Both the position numbers and the translations under genes were made by a program. From Massilia sp. Root133 (lineage in GTDB: Bacteria > Pseudomonadota > Gammaproteobacteria > Burkholderiales > Burkholderiaceae_D), in contig NZ_LMEW01000002.1 in the NCBI RefSeq assembly GCF_001426525.1, positions 157,590-221,589 of the forward strand: a stretch of DNA of 64,000 nucleotides, in the 5' to 3' direction. This document shows, piece by piece, positions 35,998 to 45,181 of the stretch (position 1 is the first letter of the stretch; each line of letters opens with the position of its first letter). Below the pieces are notes generated by a model. The model did no database searches. It was not told the DNA's origin and saw only the letters and a list, made by a program, of their open reading frames with translations.

Positions 35998-36756
35998 ATG
36001 CGCCCGATCGTTTTCGTCCCCGCTTGCACCCGCGATTTCGGTGAACACCCTTACCACGCGGCCCAGCACAAGTATGTCGACGCCGTCGTCCTCGGTGCCG
36101 ACTGCGCCCCGCTGATCCTGCCGTCGCTGGGGGAAGCGCTCGACCTGGAGACGATGCTCGCGCTGTGCGACGGGATCATGCTGACGGGCTCGGCGTCGAA
36201 CGTTCATCCAAGCTATTACTCCGAAGAAGTGCTCGACCCGTCGCTGCCGCAAGACCCGGCACGCGACCAGACCACGTTGCCGCTGATCCGCGCGGCCGTG
36301 AAACGCGGCATCCCGATCATCGCAATCTGCCGTGGTTTCCAGGAAATGAACGTGGCGCTGGGCGGCAGCCTGTTTCAGGCCGTGCAGGCGGTGCCCGGGC
36401 ACTTCGACCACCGCGAGAATCCGGAGCTGGGCATGGACGAGCAGTACGGCGATGCCCACAAGATCAAGCTCGTGGAAGGCGGCATGCTGCACCAGATCAT
36501 CGGTTTGCCGGAAATTCCCGTGAATTCGCTGCATGGCCAGGGCGTGAACGAACTGGCAAAAGGCCTCGTCGTCGAAGCGACGGCGGAAGATGGGCTCGTG
36601 GAAGCCTTCTCGGTGAAGGACGCGCCCGGCTTCACGCTGGCCGTGCAATGGCACCCGGAATGGCGCATCGTCCACAATCCCCATTCGATGAAGATGTTCG
36701 GCGCATTCGGCGCCGCCTGCCGCGCCTACAGATCAACGAAACGGACACCGTCATGA
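35998..36756 (+). CDS. puuD: Gamma-glutamyl-gamma-aminobutyrate hydrolase (PuuD-like)
   Basis: 252-residue class I glutamine amidotransferase fold. The nucleophile is Cys111 in IIAICRGFQEMN and the His/Glu pair is in VQWHPEW. The spacing and the segment SLHGQGVNELAKGL match PuuD, which releases GABA from gamma-glutamyl-GABA. It is the first gene of the cluster that includes puuA and spuC. The ATG follows GGTAGAGACC. An alternative family member with a different gamma-glutamyl substrate cannot be excluded. Confidence 0.88.
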   Translation: MRPIVFVPACTRDFGEHPYHAAQHKYVDAVVLGADCAPLILPSLGEALDLETMLALCDGIMLTGSASNVHPSYYSEEVLDPSLPQDPARDQTTLPLIRAAVKRGIPIIAICRGFQEMNVALGGSLFQAVQAVPGHFDHRENPELGMDEQYGDAHKIKLVEGGMLHQIIGLPEIPVNSLHGQGVNELAKGLVVEATAEDGLVEAFSVKDAPGFTLAVQWHPEWRIVHNPHSMKMFGAFGAACRAYRSTKRTPS

Positions 36757-36881
36757 CCCCCGATGCGAAATGGGCGGTCACGCCCGTCCCATAGCTTCCC
36801 TGATCCCTGCTCGATCCCACGCAGCCCGCGGGCGGCGCGTTTGCGCTTGCGTGCAATCCATTAACGGACAGAGAGAACATC

Positions 36882-38252
36882 ATGGCTATCCGCGACAATT
36901 TTTCATACAACGACATGGACGAGTGGCTCAACGGCAAACGAGTCACCGAAATCGAATGCCTGGTGCCCGACCTGACGGGCGTCGCGCGTGGAAAAATCCT
37001 CCCGCGCGTGAAATTCACCGAGGACCGTGGCATGCGCCTGCCGGAAATCGTGCTGGGCATGACCGTGACGGGCAATTCACCGTCCGACGACGATGCCTTC
37101 GACCGCGCGATCTCGACCACCGACCGCGACATGATCCTGAAGGCCGACCCGGGCACGATCACGATGGTGCCGTGGGCCGTCGACCCGACGGCGCAGGTGA
37201 TCCACGACTGCTATTTCTCCGACGGCAAGCTGGTCGATTTCGCGCCGCGCAGCGTGCTGCGCCGCGTGCTGAAGCTGTACGAGAAAAAGGGGTGGAAGCC
37301 GCTCGTCGCGCCCGAACTGGAGTTTTATCTGACGGCGAAAAACATCGACCCCGACCTGCCGCTGGCCGCCCCGATCGGCCGCAGCGGGCGCTCCGAGACG
37401 AGCCGCCAGGTCTACAGCATCGACGCCGTCAACGAATTCGACCCGCTGTTCGAGGACATCTACGATTACTGCGACATGATGGGCCTCGACGTCGACACCC
37501 TCATCCACGAGATCGGCGCCGGCCAAATGGAAATCAATTTCCAGCACGGCGAACCGCTGGGCCTCGCCGACAAGGTCTTCTACTTCAAGCGCACCCTGCG
37601 CGAAGCGGCGCTGAAACACGATATGTACGCCACCTTCATGGCCAAGCCGATGGCTGGCGAGCCCGGCTCGGCGATGCACGTGCACCAGAGCGTCGTCGAC
37701 GCGGAATCCGGCCGCAACATCTTCAGCAATGTGGATGGATCGCCGTCCGACCTGTTCCGCCACTACATCGGCGGCTTGCAGAAATACATGCCGTCCGCGA
37801 TGGCGATCGTCGCGCCGTACGTGAACTCGTACCGCCGCATCGTGCGCCACACGGCCGCCCCGATCAACCTGCAATGGGGCGTGGACAACCGCACCGTGGG
37901 CTTCCGCGTACCCGTGTCCGGCTCGCAGGACCGGCGCGTGGAAAACCGCGTGATCGGCGCCGACGCCAATCCCTACCTCGCCCTCGCCGTTACCCTGGCT
38001 TGCGGCTACCTCGGCATCCAGGAACAGCTGGAACCGACGCCGATGGTCGAAGGCAGCGCCTACAAGATGAAGGTCGAGCTGCCGCAAGGCCTGTCCGAAG
38101 CGCTGACCCTGCTGCGCGGCGAGGACCGCCTGCGCGACATCCTCGGCGAGCGCTTCGTCGACGTCTATTCCGCGGTCAAGGAACTGGAGCACCAGGAATT
38201 TATGACGGTAATTAGCCCGTGGGAACGAGAGCACCTTCTTTTGCACGTATGA
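36882..38252 (+). CDS. puuA: Glutamate-putrescine ligase (PuuA-like glutamine synthetase family)
   Basis: 456 residues. It belongs to the glutamine synthetase superfamily in the PuuA/GlnA3-type branch: VTEIECLVPDLTGVARGKILP, the GS metal-binding motif PELEFYL, IHEIGAGQMEINFQHG, FMAKPMAGEPGSAMHVHQS and the final VISPWEREHLLLHV are clear. PuuA joins putrescine to glutamate at the cost of ATP, starting the gamma-glutamylated pathway. It is 125 bases downstream of puuD and 30 bases before spuC. A second, divergent copy is at 45.2 kb. Other amines are possible substrates. Confidence 0.9.
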   Translation: MAIRDNFSYNDMDEWLNGKRVTEIECLVPDLTGVARGKILPRVKFTEDRGMRLPEIVLGMTVTGNSPSDDDAFDRAISTTDRDMILKADPGTITMVPWAVDPTAQVIHDCYFSDGKLVDFAPRSVLRRVLKLYEKKGWKPLVAPELEFYLTAKNIDPDLPLAAPIGRSGRSETSRQVYSIDAVNEFDPLFEDIYDYCDMMGLDVDTLIHEIGAGQMEINFQHGEPLGLADKVFYFKRTLREAALKHDMYATFMAKPMAGEPGSAMHVHQSVVDAESGRNIFSNVDGSPSDLFRHYIGGLQKYMPSAMAIVAPYVNSYRRIVRHTAAPINLQWGVDNRTVGFRVPVSGSQDRRVENRVIGADANPYLALAVTLACGYLGIQEQLEPTPMVEGSAYKMKVELPQGLSEALTLLRGEDRLRDILGERFVDVYSAVKELEHQEFMTVISPWEREHLLLHV

Positions 38253-38282
38253 CCATGCGACGACGACGACAAGGAGATCATC

Positions 38283-39722
38283 ATGACTTTCGACACCATG
38301 GCATTCGAGGCAGGCCCGCGCGCGCCGGTCCGTGAGGACCATGACACCCGGACATTGCAACAGCTCGACAGCGCTCACTTCCTGCACCCATTCACCGACC
38401 ACGGCGCCCTGAGCGCGAAGGGCGCGCGCGTGATGGTGCGCGGCGAGGGCATCTACCTGTGGGATTCGGACGGCAATAAAACCATCGACGGCATGTCCGG
38501 CCTGTGGTGCGTGAACGTGGGCTATGGCCGCACATCCATCACGCAAGTCGTCGCACGGCAGATGGATGTTTTACCGTTCTACAACAGCTTCTTCAACACG
38601 ACGAACGTGCCGGCCGTGAAGCTGGCGGAAAAGCTGGCGAGCCTGGCACCGCCCGGTTTCGAGCACGTGTTCTTCACGAGCTCCGGTTCCGAGGCGAACG
38701 ACACCGCGCTGCGCATGGTGTGGCGCTATTGGCAGCTGATGGGGCAGCCGGAGCGGCAGATCGTCATCAGCCGGCGCAACGCCTACCACGGCAGCACGAT
38801 TGCCGGCGCGTCGCTGGGCGGCATGGCCGCGATGCATGCCCAGGGCGCGCTGCCGATCCCGCACATCCACCACATCGAGCAACCGCATTTCGGCGAGCAC
38901 GGCCGCGGCCTTTCGGAATCGGAATTCGGGCTGCTGGCCGCGGACTGGCTCGAACAGAAGATACTCGAATTGGGGCCGGACAAGGTCGCCGCATTCATCG
39001 GCGAACCGGTACAGGGCGCGGGCGGCGTCATCATCCCGCCGCAGACGTACTGGCCGCAGATCCAGCGCATCTGCGACAAGTACGGCATCCTGCTCATCTC
39101 GGACGAGGTCATCTGCGGCTTCGGCCGGCTGGGCACGTGGTTCGGCAGCGAGCGCATGGGCACGCGGCCCGACCTGATCCCGTTCGCGAAGGGCGTCACG
39201 TCCGGCTATGTGCCGCTGGGCGGCGTGCTGGTAGGCGAACGCGTGGCGCGCGCGCTGATCGAGCGCGGCGGCGATTTCAACCACGGTTTCACCTATTCCG
39301 GTCACCCCGTCGCCTGCGCGGCGGCACTGGAAAACCTGCGCATCATCGAGGACGAGAAACTGGTCGACAAGGTCGCGCGCGAGACGGGGCCGCATTTGAA
39401 AGCCGCGTTCGCGCGGCTGGCCGAGCATCCGCTCGTCGGACACGCGGAGAGCATCGGCATGACCGCCGGCCTGAACCTCGTGCGGCGCAAGGCTGCGACG
39501 GTGCACGACTGCGAACCGTTCGTGCGCGACCTGGCGGTGGGGATGGTGTGCCGGCAGCACATGTTCGACAACGGCGTCATCATGCGCGCCGTCGGGGACC
39601 GGATGATCGTCGCGCCACCGCTCGTGATGACCTGTGCGCAGGTGGATGAGATGGTGGAGCGGATACGGTTTTGCCTGGACCGGACGTTGGCGGATGTCGC
39701 TGGTCGTGGGTGGCTGGACTGA
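38283..39722 (+). CDS. spuC: Polyamine:pyruvate aminotransferase (SpuC-like)
   Basis: 479-residue PLP-dependent class III transaminase. It resembles Pseudomonas SpuC: LHPFTDHGALSAKGARVMV, the substrate region GLWCVNVGYGR, SSGSEANDTALRMVWRYW, AFIGEPVQGAGG, and the PLP-linked region ISDEVICGFGRLG with Lys in FAKGVTSGYVPLGG. It can transfer the amino group of putrescine (or beta-alanine, GABA) to pyruvate, giving aminobutyraldehyde. It follows puuA by 30 bases with GACAAGGAGATCATC before its ATG. A transaminase here may replace the missing PuuB oxidase. Confidence 0.9.
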   Translation: MTFDTMAFEAGPRAPVREDHDTRTLQQLDSAHFLHPFTDHGALSAKGARVMVRGEGIYLWDSDGNKTIDGMSGLWCVNVGYGRTSITQVVARQMDVLPFYNSFFNTTNVPAVKLAEKLASLAPPGFEHVFFTSSGSEANDTALRMVWRYWQLMGQPERQIVISRRNAYHGSTIAGASLGGMAAMHAQGALPIPHIHHIEQPHFGEHGRGLSESEFGLLAADWLEQKILELGPDKVAAFIGEPVQGAGGVIIPPQTYWPQIQRICDKYGILLISDEVICGFGRLGTWFGSERMGTRPDLIPFAKGVTSGYVPLGGVLVGERVARALIERGGDFNHGFTYSGHPVACAAALENLRIIEDEKLVDKVARETGPHLKAAFARLAEHPLVGHAESIGMTAGLNLVRRKAATVHDCEPFVRDLAVGMVCRQHMFDNGVIMRAVGDRMIVAPPLVMTCAQVDEMVERIRFCLDRTLADVAGRGWLD

Positions 39723-39736
39723 CTTCGGACGGGAAA

Positions 39737-39764
39737 TTGGTTCCCCGCGCAGGCGGGGACCCAA
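39737..39764. repeat. Single REP hairpin between spuC and the symporter
   Basis: TTGG-TTCCCCGC-GCAG-GCGGGGA-CCCAA forms a tight hairpin, a half unit of the REP family seen elsewhere in the window. It lies between convergent stops and may terminate both transcripts. Confidence 0.7.
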
Positions 39765-39786
39765 GGAAAAGTATCCAAAGTCGCAG

Positions 39787-41244
39787 TTATACGCTGACCG
39801 CCGTCTTGTGCGGCTCGTGCCGGTTCTTGAGCACCTGCGGCGCCAGCGAGCCGATGAACATGCCCGCGAACGCCGCGAGCAGGCCCGCCAGCTGGCCCGG
39901 GAAGACTTCGCCCAGCGGCGAGATCTGCGGGAAGAACACGATCCACGTGGCGATGCCGGCGACCAGCGACAGGATCGCGCCCTGCGTCGTCGCGCGCTTC
40001 CAGTACAGGCCGGTGACGAGCGGCACGAAGGCGCCGACGAGCGTTACCTGGTACGCGGACGACACGAGGTCGTAGATCGACGTGCCCTTCATCGCGATGG
40101 CGTAGGCCAGCACGAGCGAGGCGAACACGACGATGGTGACGCGCATCGCGAGCAGTTGCTGGCGGTCGCTCATGCCCGGGCGCAGGTTTTTGAGGATGTT
40201 TTCCGTGAAGCTCGTCGACGGGGCGAGCAGCGTGGCGGACGACGTGCTCTTGATCGCGGACAGCAGGGCGCCGAAGAACAGGATCTGCATGATCAGCGGC
40301 ATCTTCGTCATCACGAACGTGGGCAGCACGCGCTGGTAATCGCTCTTGGCCAGTTCCAGCGCATCGTTGCCCATCACGATCACGGCGCACGCGACGACGA
40401 ACATCGGCACGAACGCGAAGATGATGTAGCTGGCGCCGCCGATCACGGCGCCGGCGCGCGCGGTCGGGGCGTTCTTGGCGGACATCACGCGCTGGTACAC
40501 GTCCTGCTGCGGAATCGAGCCCAGCATCATCGTCACGGCCGAGCCGACGAAGAAGGCGATGTCGGTGAACTTCGCGTCCGGCAGGAAGTGCCACAGGTTC
40601 GCGTTGTTGGCCATGTCGATGACGGCACCGGTGCCGCCGGCCAGTTTCGCCGAGAACACAGCGATGATGGACAGGCCGACCACGAGCACGATCATCTGGA
40701 TGAAGTCGGTAATCGCGACGGCCAGGAAGCCGCCGATGACGACGTAGATCAGCACGGCGAGCGTGCCGACGATCATGCCGGCCGTCTCCGACATCGCGCC
40801 GCCCGTCAGCACGGAAAACACGAGGCCCAGCGCGGTGATCTGCGCCGCGACCCAGCCGAGGTAGGACAGGATGATGGCGGCCGAGCAAAAGACTTCGATG
40901 CCCTTGCCGTAGCGGGCGCGGTAGTAGTCGCCGATGGTCAGCAGGTTCAGTTTATAGAGGCGGGCGGCGAAGAACAGGCCGACGAGGATCAGGCAGGTGC
41001 CGGCGCCGAACGGGTCTTCCACCAGCGCGCCCAGGCCGCCCTGCACGAATTTCGCCGGGATGCCCATCACGGTTTCGGCGCCGAACCAGGTGGCAAACGT
41101 CGTCGTGATCACCATGATCAGCGGCAGGCTGCGGCCCGCGACGGCGAAATCGGACGTGTTCTTGATCCGCGTGCCGGCCCAGACGCCCAGGCCGAGCGTG
41201 CCGAGCAGGTAGAGCACGACGGACGTAATCAGGATGGTGTTCAT
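39787..41244 (-). CDS. Sodium:solute symporter (SSS family)
   Basis: 485 residues with about 13 hydrophobic segments (MNTILITSVVLYLLGTLGLGVW and many more). The SSS motifs FAVAGRSLPLIMVITTTFATWFGAETV near the N-terminus and TIGDYYRARYG are characteristic. Na+-driven uptake of an amino acid, carboxylate or similar small solute is expected. ATG 41244 is the start that fits the family; the frame opens earlier only in antisense sequence. It lies between spuC and the aldehyde dehydrogenase on the opposite strand, so a polyamine-related substrate such as GABA or a gamma-glutamyl compound is possible but not shown. Confidence 0.92.
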   Translation of the reverse strand: MNTILITSVVLYLLGTLGLGVWAGTRIKNTSDFAVAGRSLPLIMVITTTFATWFGAETVMGIPAKFVQGGLGALVEDPFGAGTCLILVGLFFAARLYKLNLLTIGDYYRARYGKGIEVFCSAAIILSYLGWVAAQITALGLVFSVLTGGAMSETAGMIVGTLAVLIYVVIGGFLAVAITDFIQMIVLVVGLSIIAVFSAKLAGGTGAVIDMANNANLWHFLPDAKFTDIAFFVGSAVTMMLGSIPQQDVYQRVMSAKNAPTARAGAVIGGASYIIFAFVPMFVVACAVIVMGNDALELAKSDYQRVLPTFVMTKMPLIMQILFFGALLSAIKSTSSATLLAPSTSFTENILKNLRPGMSDRQQLLAMRVTIVVFASLVLAYAIAMKGTSIYDLVSSAYQVTLVGAFVPLVTGLYWKRATTQGAILSLVAGIATWIVFFPQISPLGEVFPGQLAGLLAAFAGMFIGSLAPQVLKNRHEPHKTAVSV

Positions 41245-41380
41245 ATCGGTGTGCTCCGGGCTCGCAATAGAAAATGCGGGTGGGAAAAATTTCGGATTAT
41301 AGCGGCAGAAATCGGCGTTTGGATCGATTTTGTTTGCTAGTATCGGCCTGACAACAGGATGACATCTGCACGGAGACAAT

Positions 41381-42865
41381 ATGACCACGCCAAGCTGGCA
41401 TGAACGATCCAGAACGGTGCACATCGACGGCCGCGCCGTCATCGAAGGCCGGCGTGTCGACGCCGCATCCGGCGCCCGTTTCGACAATATTTCTCCCATC
41501 GACGGCCGCATCCTGGGCGAGGTCGCCCGCTGCGACGCCGCCGACGTCGACGCCGCGGTCGCCAGCGCCCGCGCCGCGTTCGAGGATGGCCGCTGGGCCC
41601 GCAAGCCCCCGGCCGAGCGCAAGCGCACCCTGATCCGCTTCGCCGACCTGATGCTCGCGCACGAAGACGAGCTGGCCCTGCTGGAAACCCTCGACATGGG
41701 CAAGCCCATCCGCTACAGCAAGAGCGTGGACGTGCGGCTCGCGCAGAACTGCATCCGCTGGTATGGCGAAGCGATCGACAAAATCTACGACCAGGTTGCG
41801 CCGAGCCCGCAGGACAGCCTGGCCCTCATCACGCGCGAACCGGTCGGCGTCGTCGCGGCGATCATCCCATGGAATTATCCGATGCTGATGGCTGCGTGGA
41901 AGATCGGGCCGGCCCTCGCGGCCGGCAACAGCGTCGTGCTGAAGCCGTCGGAAAAGGCGCCCCTGAGTTCCTTGCGGCTGGCCGAGCTGGCGCTGGAGGC
42001 CGGCGTGCCGGAAGGCGTGTTCAACGTGCTGCCCGGCTATGGCGACGAAGCCGGCCGCGCGCTCGCGCTGCACATGGACGTCGACTGCATCGGTTTTACC
42101 GGTTCCACGCGCGTCGGCAAGCAGATCCTGCAGATGGCGGGGCAGTCGAACCTGAAACGCGCGTGGACGGAACTGGGCGGCAAGTCCGCCAACATCGTGT
42201 GCGCGGACTGTCCCGACCTCGACGCGGCCGTCGCGGGCGCCATCGGCTCGATCTATTTCAACCAGGGAGAAAGCTGCAACGCGCCGTCGCGGCTGTTCGT
42301 GGAGGAATCGATCCGGGAAGCCTTCCTCGACAAGGCCCTCGCGTTGATCCCGCAGTACGCGCCGGGCGACCCGCTCGACGAATCGACCGTGATGGGCGCC
42401 ATCGTCGATGCGATCCAGATGAAGACGGTGCTCGGCTTCATCGACGACGGCAAGGCGGCCGGCGCGCGCCTGCTCGCGGGCGGCCATGCGGCACGCGCGG
42501 AGACCGGAGGTTTGTACATCGAACCGACGCTGTTCGACAGCGTGGAGTCCACGATGCGCATCGCGCGCGAGGAAATCTTCGGGCCCGTGCTGTCCGTGCT
42601 GTCGTTCACGGACCTCGACGAGGCGGTGCGGCAGGCCAACGCGACACCGTATGGCCTGGCGGCCGCCGTGTGGACGGCCGACATGAGCCGCGCGATCCGC
42701 ACGTCACGCAAGCTGCGCGCGGGCACCGTGCACGTGAACCAGTACGACAACGACGACATCACGGTGCCGTTCGGCGGCTACAAGCAGTCGGGCAATGGGC
42801 GCGACAAGTCGTTGCACGCGTTCGACAAGTACACGGAACTGAAGACGACGTGGATTCAAATCTGA
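41381..42865 (+). CDS. puuC: Gamma-glutamyl-gamma-aminobutyraldehyde dehydrogenase (PuuC-like)
   Basis: 494-residue aldehyde dehydrogenase. Motifs: IPWNYPMLMAAWKIGPALAAGN, GFTGSTRVGKQIL, ELGGKSANIVCADCPDLDAAV, the catalytic Cys in NQGESCNAPSRLFVEE and EIFGPVLSVLSF. The start MTTPSWHERSRTVHIDGRAVIEGR and the end NDDITVPFGGYKQSGNGRDKS resemble PuuC. In the gamma-glutamyl pathway it oxidises gamma-glutamyl-aminobutyraldehyde; it may also take free aminobutyraldehyde made by the SpuC-like transaminase. It is divergent from the symporter gene, 136 bases apart. Confidence 0.9.
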   Translation: MTTPSWHERSRTVHIDGRAVIEGRRVDAASGARFDNISPIDGRILGEVARCDAADVDAAVASARAAFEDGRWARKPPAERKRTLIRFADLMLAHEDELALLETLDMGKPIRYSKSVDVRLAQNCIRWYGEAIDKIYDQVAPSPQDSLALITREPVGVVAAIIPWNYPMLMAAWKIGPALAAGNSVVLKPSEKAPLSSLRLAELALEAGVPEGVFNVLPGYGDEAGRALALHMDVDCIGFTGSTRVGKQILQMAGQSNLKRAWTELGGKSANIVCADCPDLDAAVAGAIGSIYFNQGESCNAPSRLFVEESIREAFLDKALALIPQYAPGDPLDESTVMGAIVDAIQMKTVLGFIDDGKAAGARLLAGGHAARAETGGLYIEPTLFDSVESTMRIAREEIFGPVLSVLSFTDLDEAVRQANATPYGLAAAVWTADMSRAIRTSRKLRAGTVHVNQYDNDDITVPFGGYKQSGNGRDKSLHAFDKYTELKTTWIQI

Positions 42866-42880
42866 CCCGTATACCCAAGA

Positions 42881-43193
42881 CCGTCGCCCCAGCGAAGGCC
42901 GGGGCCCCAGGTTCGTTGCATGCCACTGCGCTCAATACTTGGATCCCCGCCTGCGCGCACTAGTGTCCGGAATATTGTTTTCAAAAACCGTCAGAAATAG
43001 CATCGTCATTCCCGCGCAAGCGGGAATCCATACTGAGTATGCTAACTACGTGTTCCCGCTTTCGCGGGAAGTCGTTTCCGGCAATGCCGGGAACGACGGT
43101 TTTTCCCTATGGCGGGCCGATTTTCGACGGTAAAAATTATTCCGGACAGCAGTGCGCTTGCGCGCGGACGACGTTGGTTGATTGCGCGTCTGA
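42881..43193. repeat. Repeat cluster between puuC and the LytTR regulator
   Basis: About 310 bases without a gene. From 42881 there is a REP-type pair (CGTCGCCCCAGCGAAGGCCGGG on the left; CTTGGATCCCCGCCTGCGCG on the right) whose right half is interrupted by a 203-base element (42955-43157). The REP right half resumes after it as CGCGGACGACG. The whole area is hairpin-rich; no coding potential is visible. Confidence 0.75.
42955..43157. mobile_element. MITE-like element with terminal inverted repeats, carrying a nested REP unit
   Basis: Left end GCGCACTAGTGTCCGGAATA and right end (reverse complement) GCGCACTGCTGTCCGGAATA match at 18 of 20 positions. The inside holds a complete REP pair (CATTCCCGCGCAAGCGGGAATCC facing TTCCCGCTTTCGCGGGAA) plus GTTTCCGGCAATGCCGGGAAC. 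There is no ORF of size, so mobilisation would need a transposase in trans. A target duplication was not identified. Confidence 0.6.
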
Positions 43194-43946
43194 TTAAATC
43201 GCCATCTCCCTGAGCACCTTCGACGCTTCCCGGCTCGCCGTGAGCACGGCCCCGTCGCGCATCGTGATCTCGAGCTGCGACTGGTCGTCCGCGCGCATGG
43301 AGTCCACGAAGTCGAGGTTCACGAGCGCCGAGCGGTGGATGCGGATGAAGCGGCCCGGGTCCAGCTGGGCTTCCAGTTCCGAGATCCCGATGCGCACGAG
43401 GAAGGTGTGGCCGCGCGCGGCGATCGCTGTGTATTTCGCATCCGCCTTCAGGTAGGCGATCTCGTTCACGGACAAGGGAAAGATGCGGCCGCGGTCGCGC
43501 ACGAGGATGCGTTCGATACGGCTCGGCACACGATCGACCGCCAGCGTGAGCGCGCCGCCGATGACGTCGGGCGCGGGGACGGACGATCCCGGCGTCTCCA
43601 GCAGGCGCGCGACGGCCGCGTCGAAGCGGGCGCGCGTAAAAGGTTTCAGCAGGTAGTCGACGGCGTTCAGTTCGAATGCGGTGACGGCGTACTGGTCGTA
43701 CGCGGTCGTGAACACGATGTCCGGCACGACGGTCAGGCGGCGCAGCACGTCCAGGCCCGTCATCTCGGGCATCTGGATGTCCATGAAGACGATGTCGGGG
43801 CGGATGCGGTCGATCTGCGCGAGCGCGCTGGCGCCGTCCGCCGCTTCGCCCACGAGGCGCAGGCCTGCGTGGGCGTAGATGAAGTCGCGCAGGACGTCGC
43901 GCGCGAGCGGTTCGTCTTCCGCGATGAACACGGTCCGGGCATTCAT
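43194..43946 (-). CDS. LytTR family response regulator
   Basis: 250 residues: CheY-like receiver (residues 1-120, IAEDEPLARDVL, phospho-acceptor in VFMDIQMPEMTG, Lys in YLLKPFT) and a LytTR DNA-binding domain (residues about 145-245, RILVRDRGRIFPLSVNEIAYLKAD, RIHRSALVNLDFV). Such regulators bind paired direct repeats and control envelope, autolysis or uptake genes. The start overlaps the kinase stop by ATGA (43943-43946), so they are co-translated. Its target is not evident; the adjacent repeat cluster is on its downstream side. Confidence 0.94.
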   Translation of the reverse strand: MNARTVFIAEDEPLARDVLRDFIYAHAGLRLVGEAADGASALAQIDRIRPDIVFMDIQMPEMTGLDVLRRLTVVPDIVFTTAYDQYAVTAFELNAVDYLLKPFTRARFDAAVARLLETPGSSVPAPDVIGGALTLAVDRVPSRIERILVRDRGRIFPLSVNEIAYLKADAKYTAIAARGHTFLVRIGISELEAQLDPGRFIRIHRSALVNLDFVDSMRADDQSQLEITMRDGAVLTASREASKVLREMAI

Positions 43947-45025
43947 GTGAATTCCTTGTCGTTGGCGGCGAGGGGAATGGCCATCGTGACGACGAAGCCG
44001 GCGCCCGGCGCCGTGTCGATGGCGAGTCCCTCCTCGGTGCCGTATTCCAGTTGCAGGCGGCGCTCGACGGTGCGCAGGCCCAGGCCGTTCGACGCGCGCA
44101 CGCGTCCGATGTCGGCACCGGGGCCGTCGTCGCCGACGGACAGCACGAGCCTGCCCGTGTGCACGTCGAGGCGCGTGCGGATCAGCAGGCGGCCCGGCCG
44201 GCTGTGCGGGTTGAACGCGTGCTTGATGCTGTTCTCGACGAGCGGCTGCAGCGACAGCGCGGGCAGCAGGTGGCCGGAGGCGGCATCGTCGAGCTCCCAG
44301 TCGACGTGCAGGCGCGCGCCGAGGCGCAGGCTTTCCAGTTCCAGGTAGTCGCGCACGAAGCGCAGTTCGTCGTCCAGCGTCACGCGGTCGTTGCCCGTCT
44401 TTTCCGTGTCCAGCACGTAGCGCAGCATGTCGGAAAACTGGAACAGCGCGGTCTCCGCGGCGTTCGGGTCCTTGCGGGTGAGGGCGATGATCGAGTGCAG
44501 CGTGTTGAACAGGAAGTGCGGATTGAGCTTGCTGCGCAGCGCGTTCAGCTCCGTCGCGACGAGCAGCGCGTGCGCCTGCTGCACGGCGACTTCCTGCCGG
44601 CGGCGCGCATCGTTGGCGCGGATCATGTGGAACGCGGTGGCGATGACGCCATAGCCCATCATCGAATACAGCACGGGCCACACGTAGAACGACAGCGGCT
44701 GCGTCGTCTCGTAGATCAGCGCCGGCAGCGCGTACGACAGGATGGCGTACGTCGGCGCGCCCACGCCGTGGATCAGGCAGCGCGTCGCGAACGGGACGTG
44801 GCGGCGTTCCATCCAGCCGCTGAGCGGCCAGTGCAGGGCGAGCACGAAGGCTTGCGGCACGATCCACAGCATCGGGATCAGGCCGCGCCAGTTGTAGCCG
44901 TGCTGGCTGGAGTCGGCGAGCCGCAGCACGACCGCGAGCAGCACCATGTACGCAAGCCAGGCGCAGGCGTAGTTACGCCACATGCGGGTGGTTTTCGGCT
45001 GTGTCGTGGTCGTCAGCTGTTCCAT
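43943..45025 (-). CDS. LytS-type sensor histidine kinase
   Basis: 360 residues. Four or more hydrophobic segments in the first 140 residues (ACAWLAYMVLLAVVLRLA, LIPMLWIVPQAFVLALHW, and others) form a membrane sensor without a large periplasmic domain. The His_kinase domain has LNPHFLFNTLHSIIALTRK, and a HATPase_c domain with QPLVENSIKHAF and GDDGPGADIG follows. It partners the LytTR regulator encoded just downstream with a 4-base overlap. The pair sits inside the polyamine cluster and might sense its state, but nothing in the sequence shows that directly. Confidence 0.93.
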   Translation of the reverse strand: MEQLTTTTQPKTTRMWRNYACAWLAYMVLLAVVLRLADSSQHGYNWRGLIPMLWIVPQAFVLALHWPLSGWMERRHVPFATRCLIHGVGAPTYAILSYALPALIYETTQPLSFYVWPVLYSMMGYGVIATAFHMIRANDARRRQEVAVQQAHALLVATELNALRSKLNPHFLFNTLHSIIALTRKDPNAAETALFQFSDMLRYVLDTEKTGNDRVTLDDELRFVRDYLELESLRLGARLHVDWELDDAASGHLLPALSLQPLVENSIKHAFNPHSRPGRLLIRTRLDVHTGRLVLSVGDDGPGADIGRVRASNGLGLRTVERRLQLEYGTEEGLAIDTAPGAGFVVTMAIPLAANDKEFT

Positions 45026-45181
45026 TCATAAAGTATGACGCAGGACGGCGCCCGGCGGAATGGCGATGACGCGAAGTGCGGTAACACGGCAACGAATTGC
45101 AGAAACGGGGCCGTCCGACCCGCGCGCGGCCTAATAATCGCCGATGCTATATTGACCCGCATCGAGTCAAGCGAGAGTGTG

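Noticed and set aside
42880..43193. Possible CRISPR array
   Set aside because: The repeats are inverted hairpins with no regular spacing or spacers; they are REP and MITE-like units.
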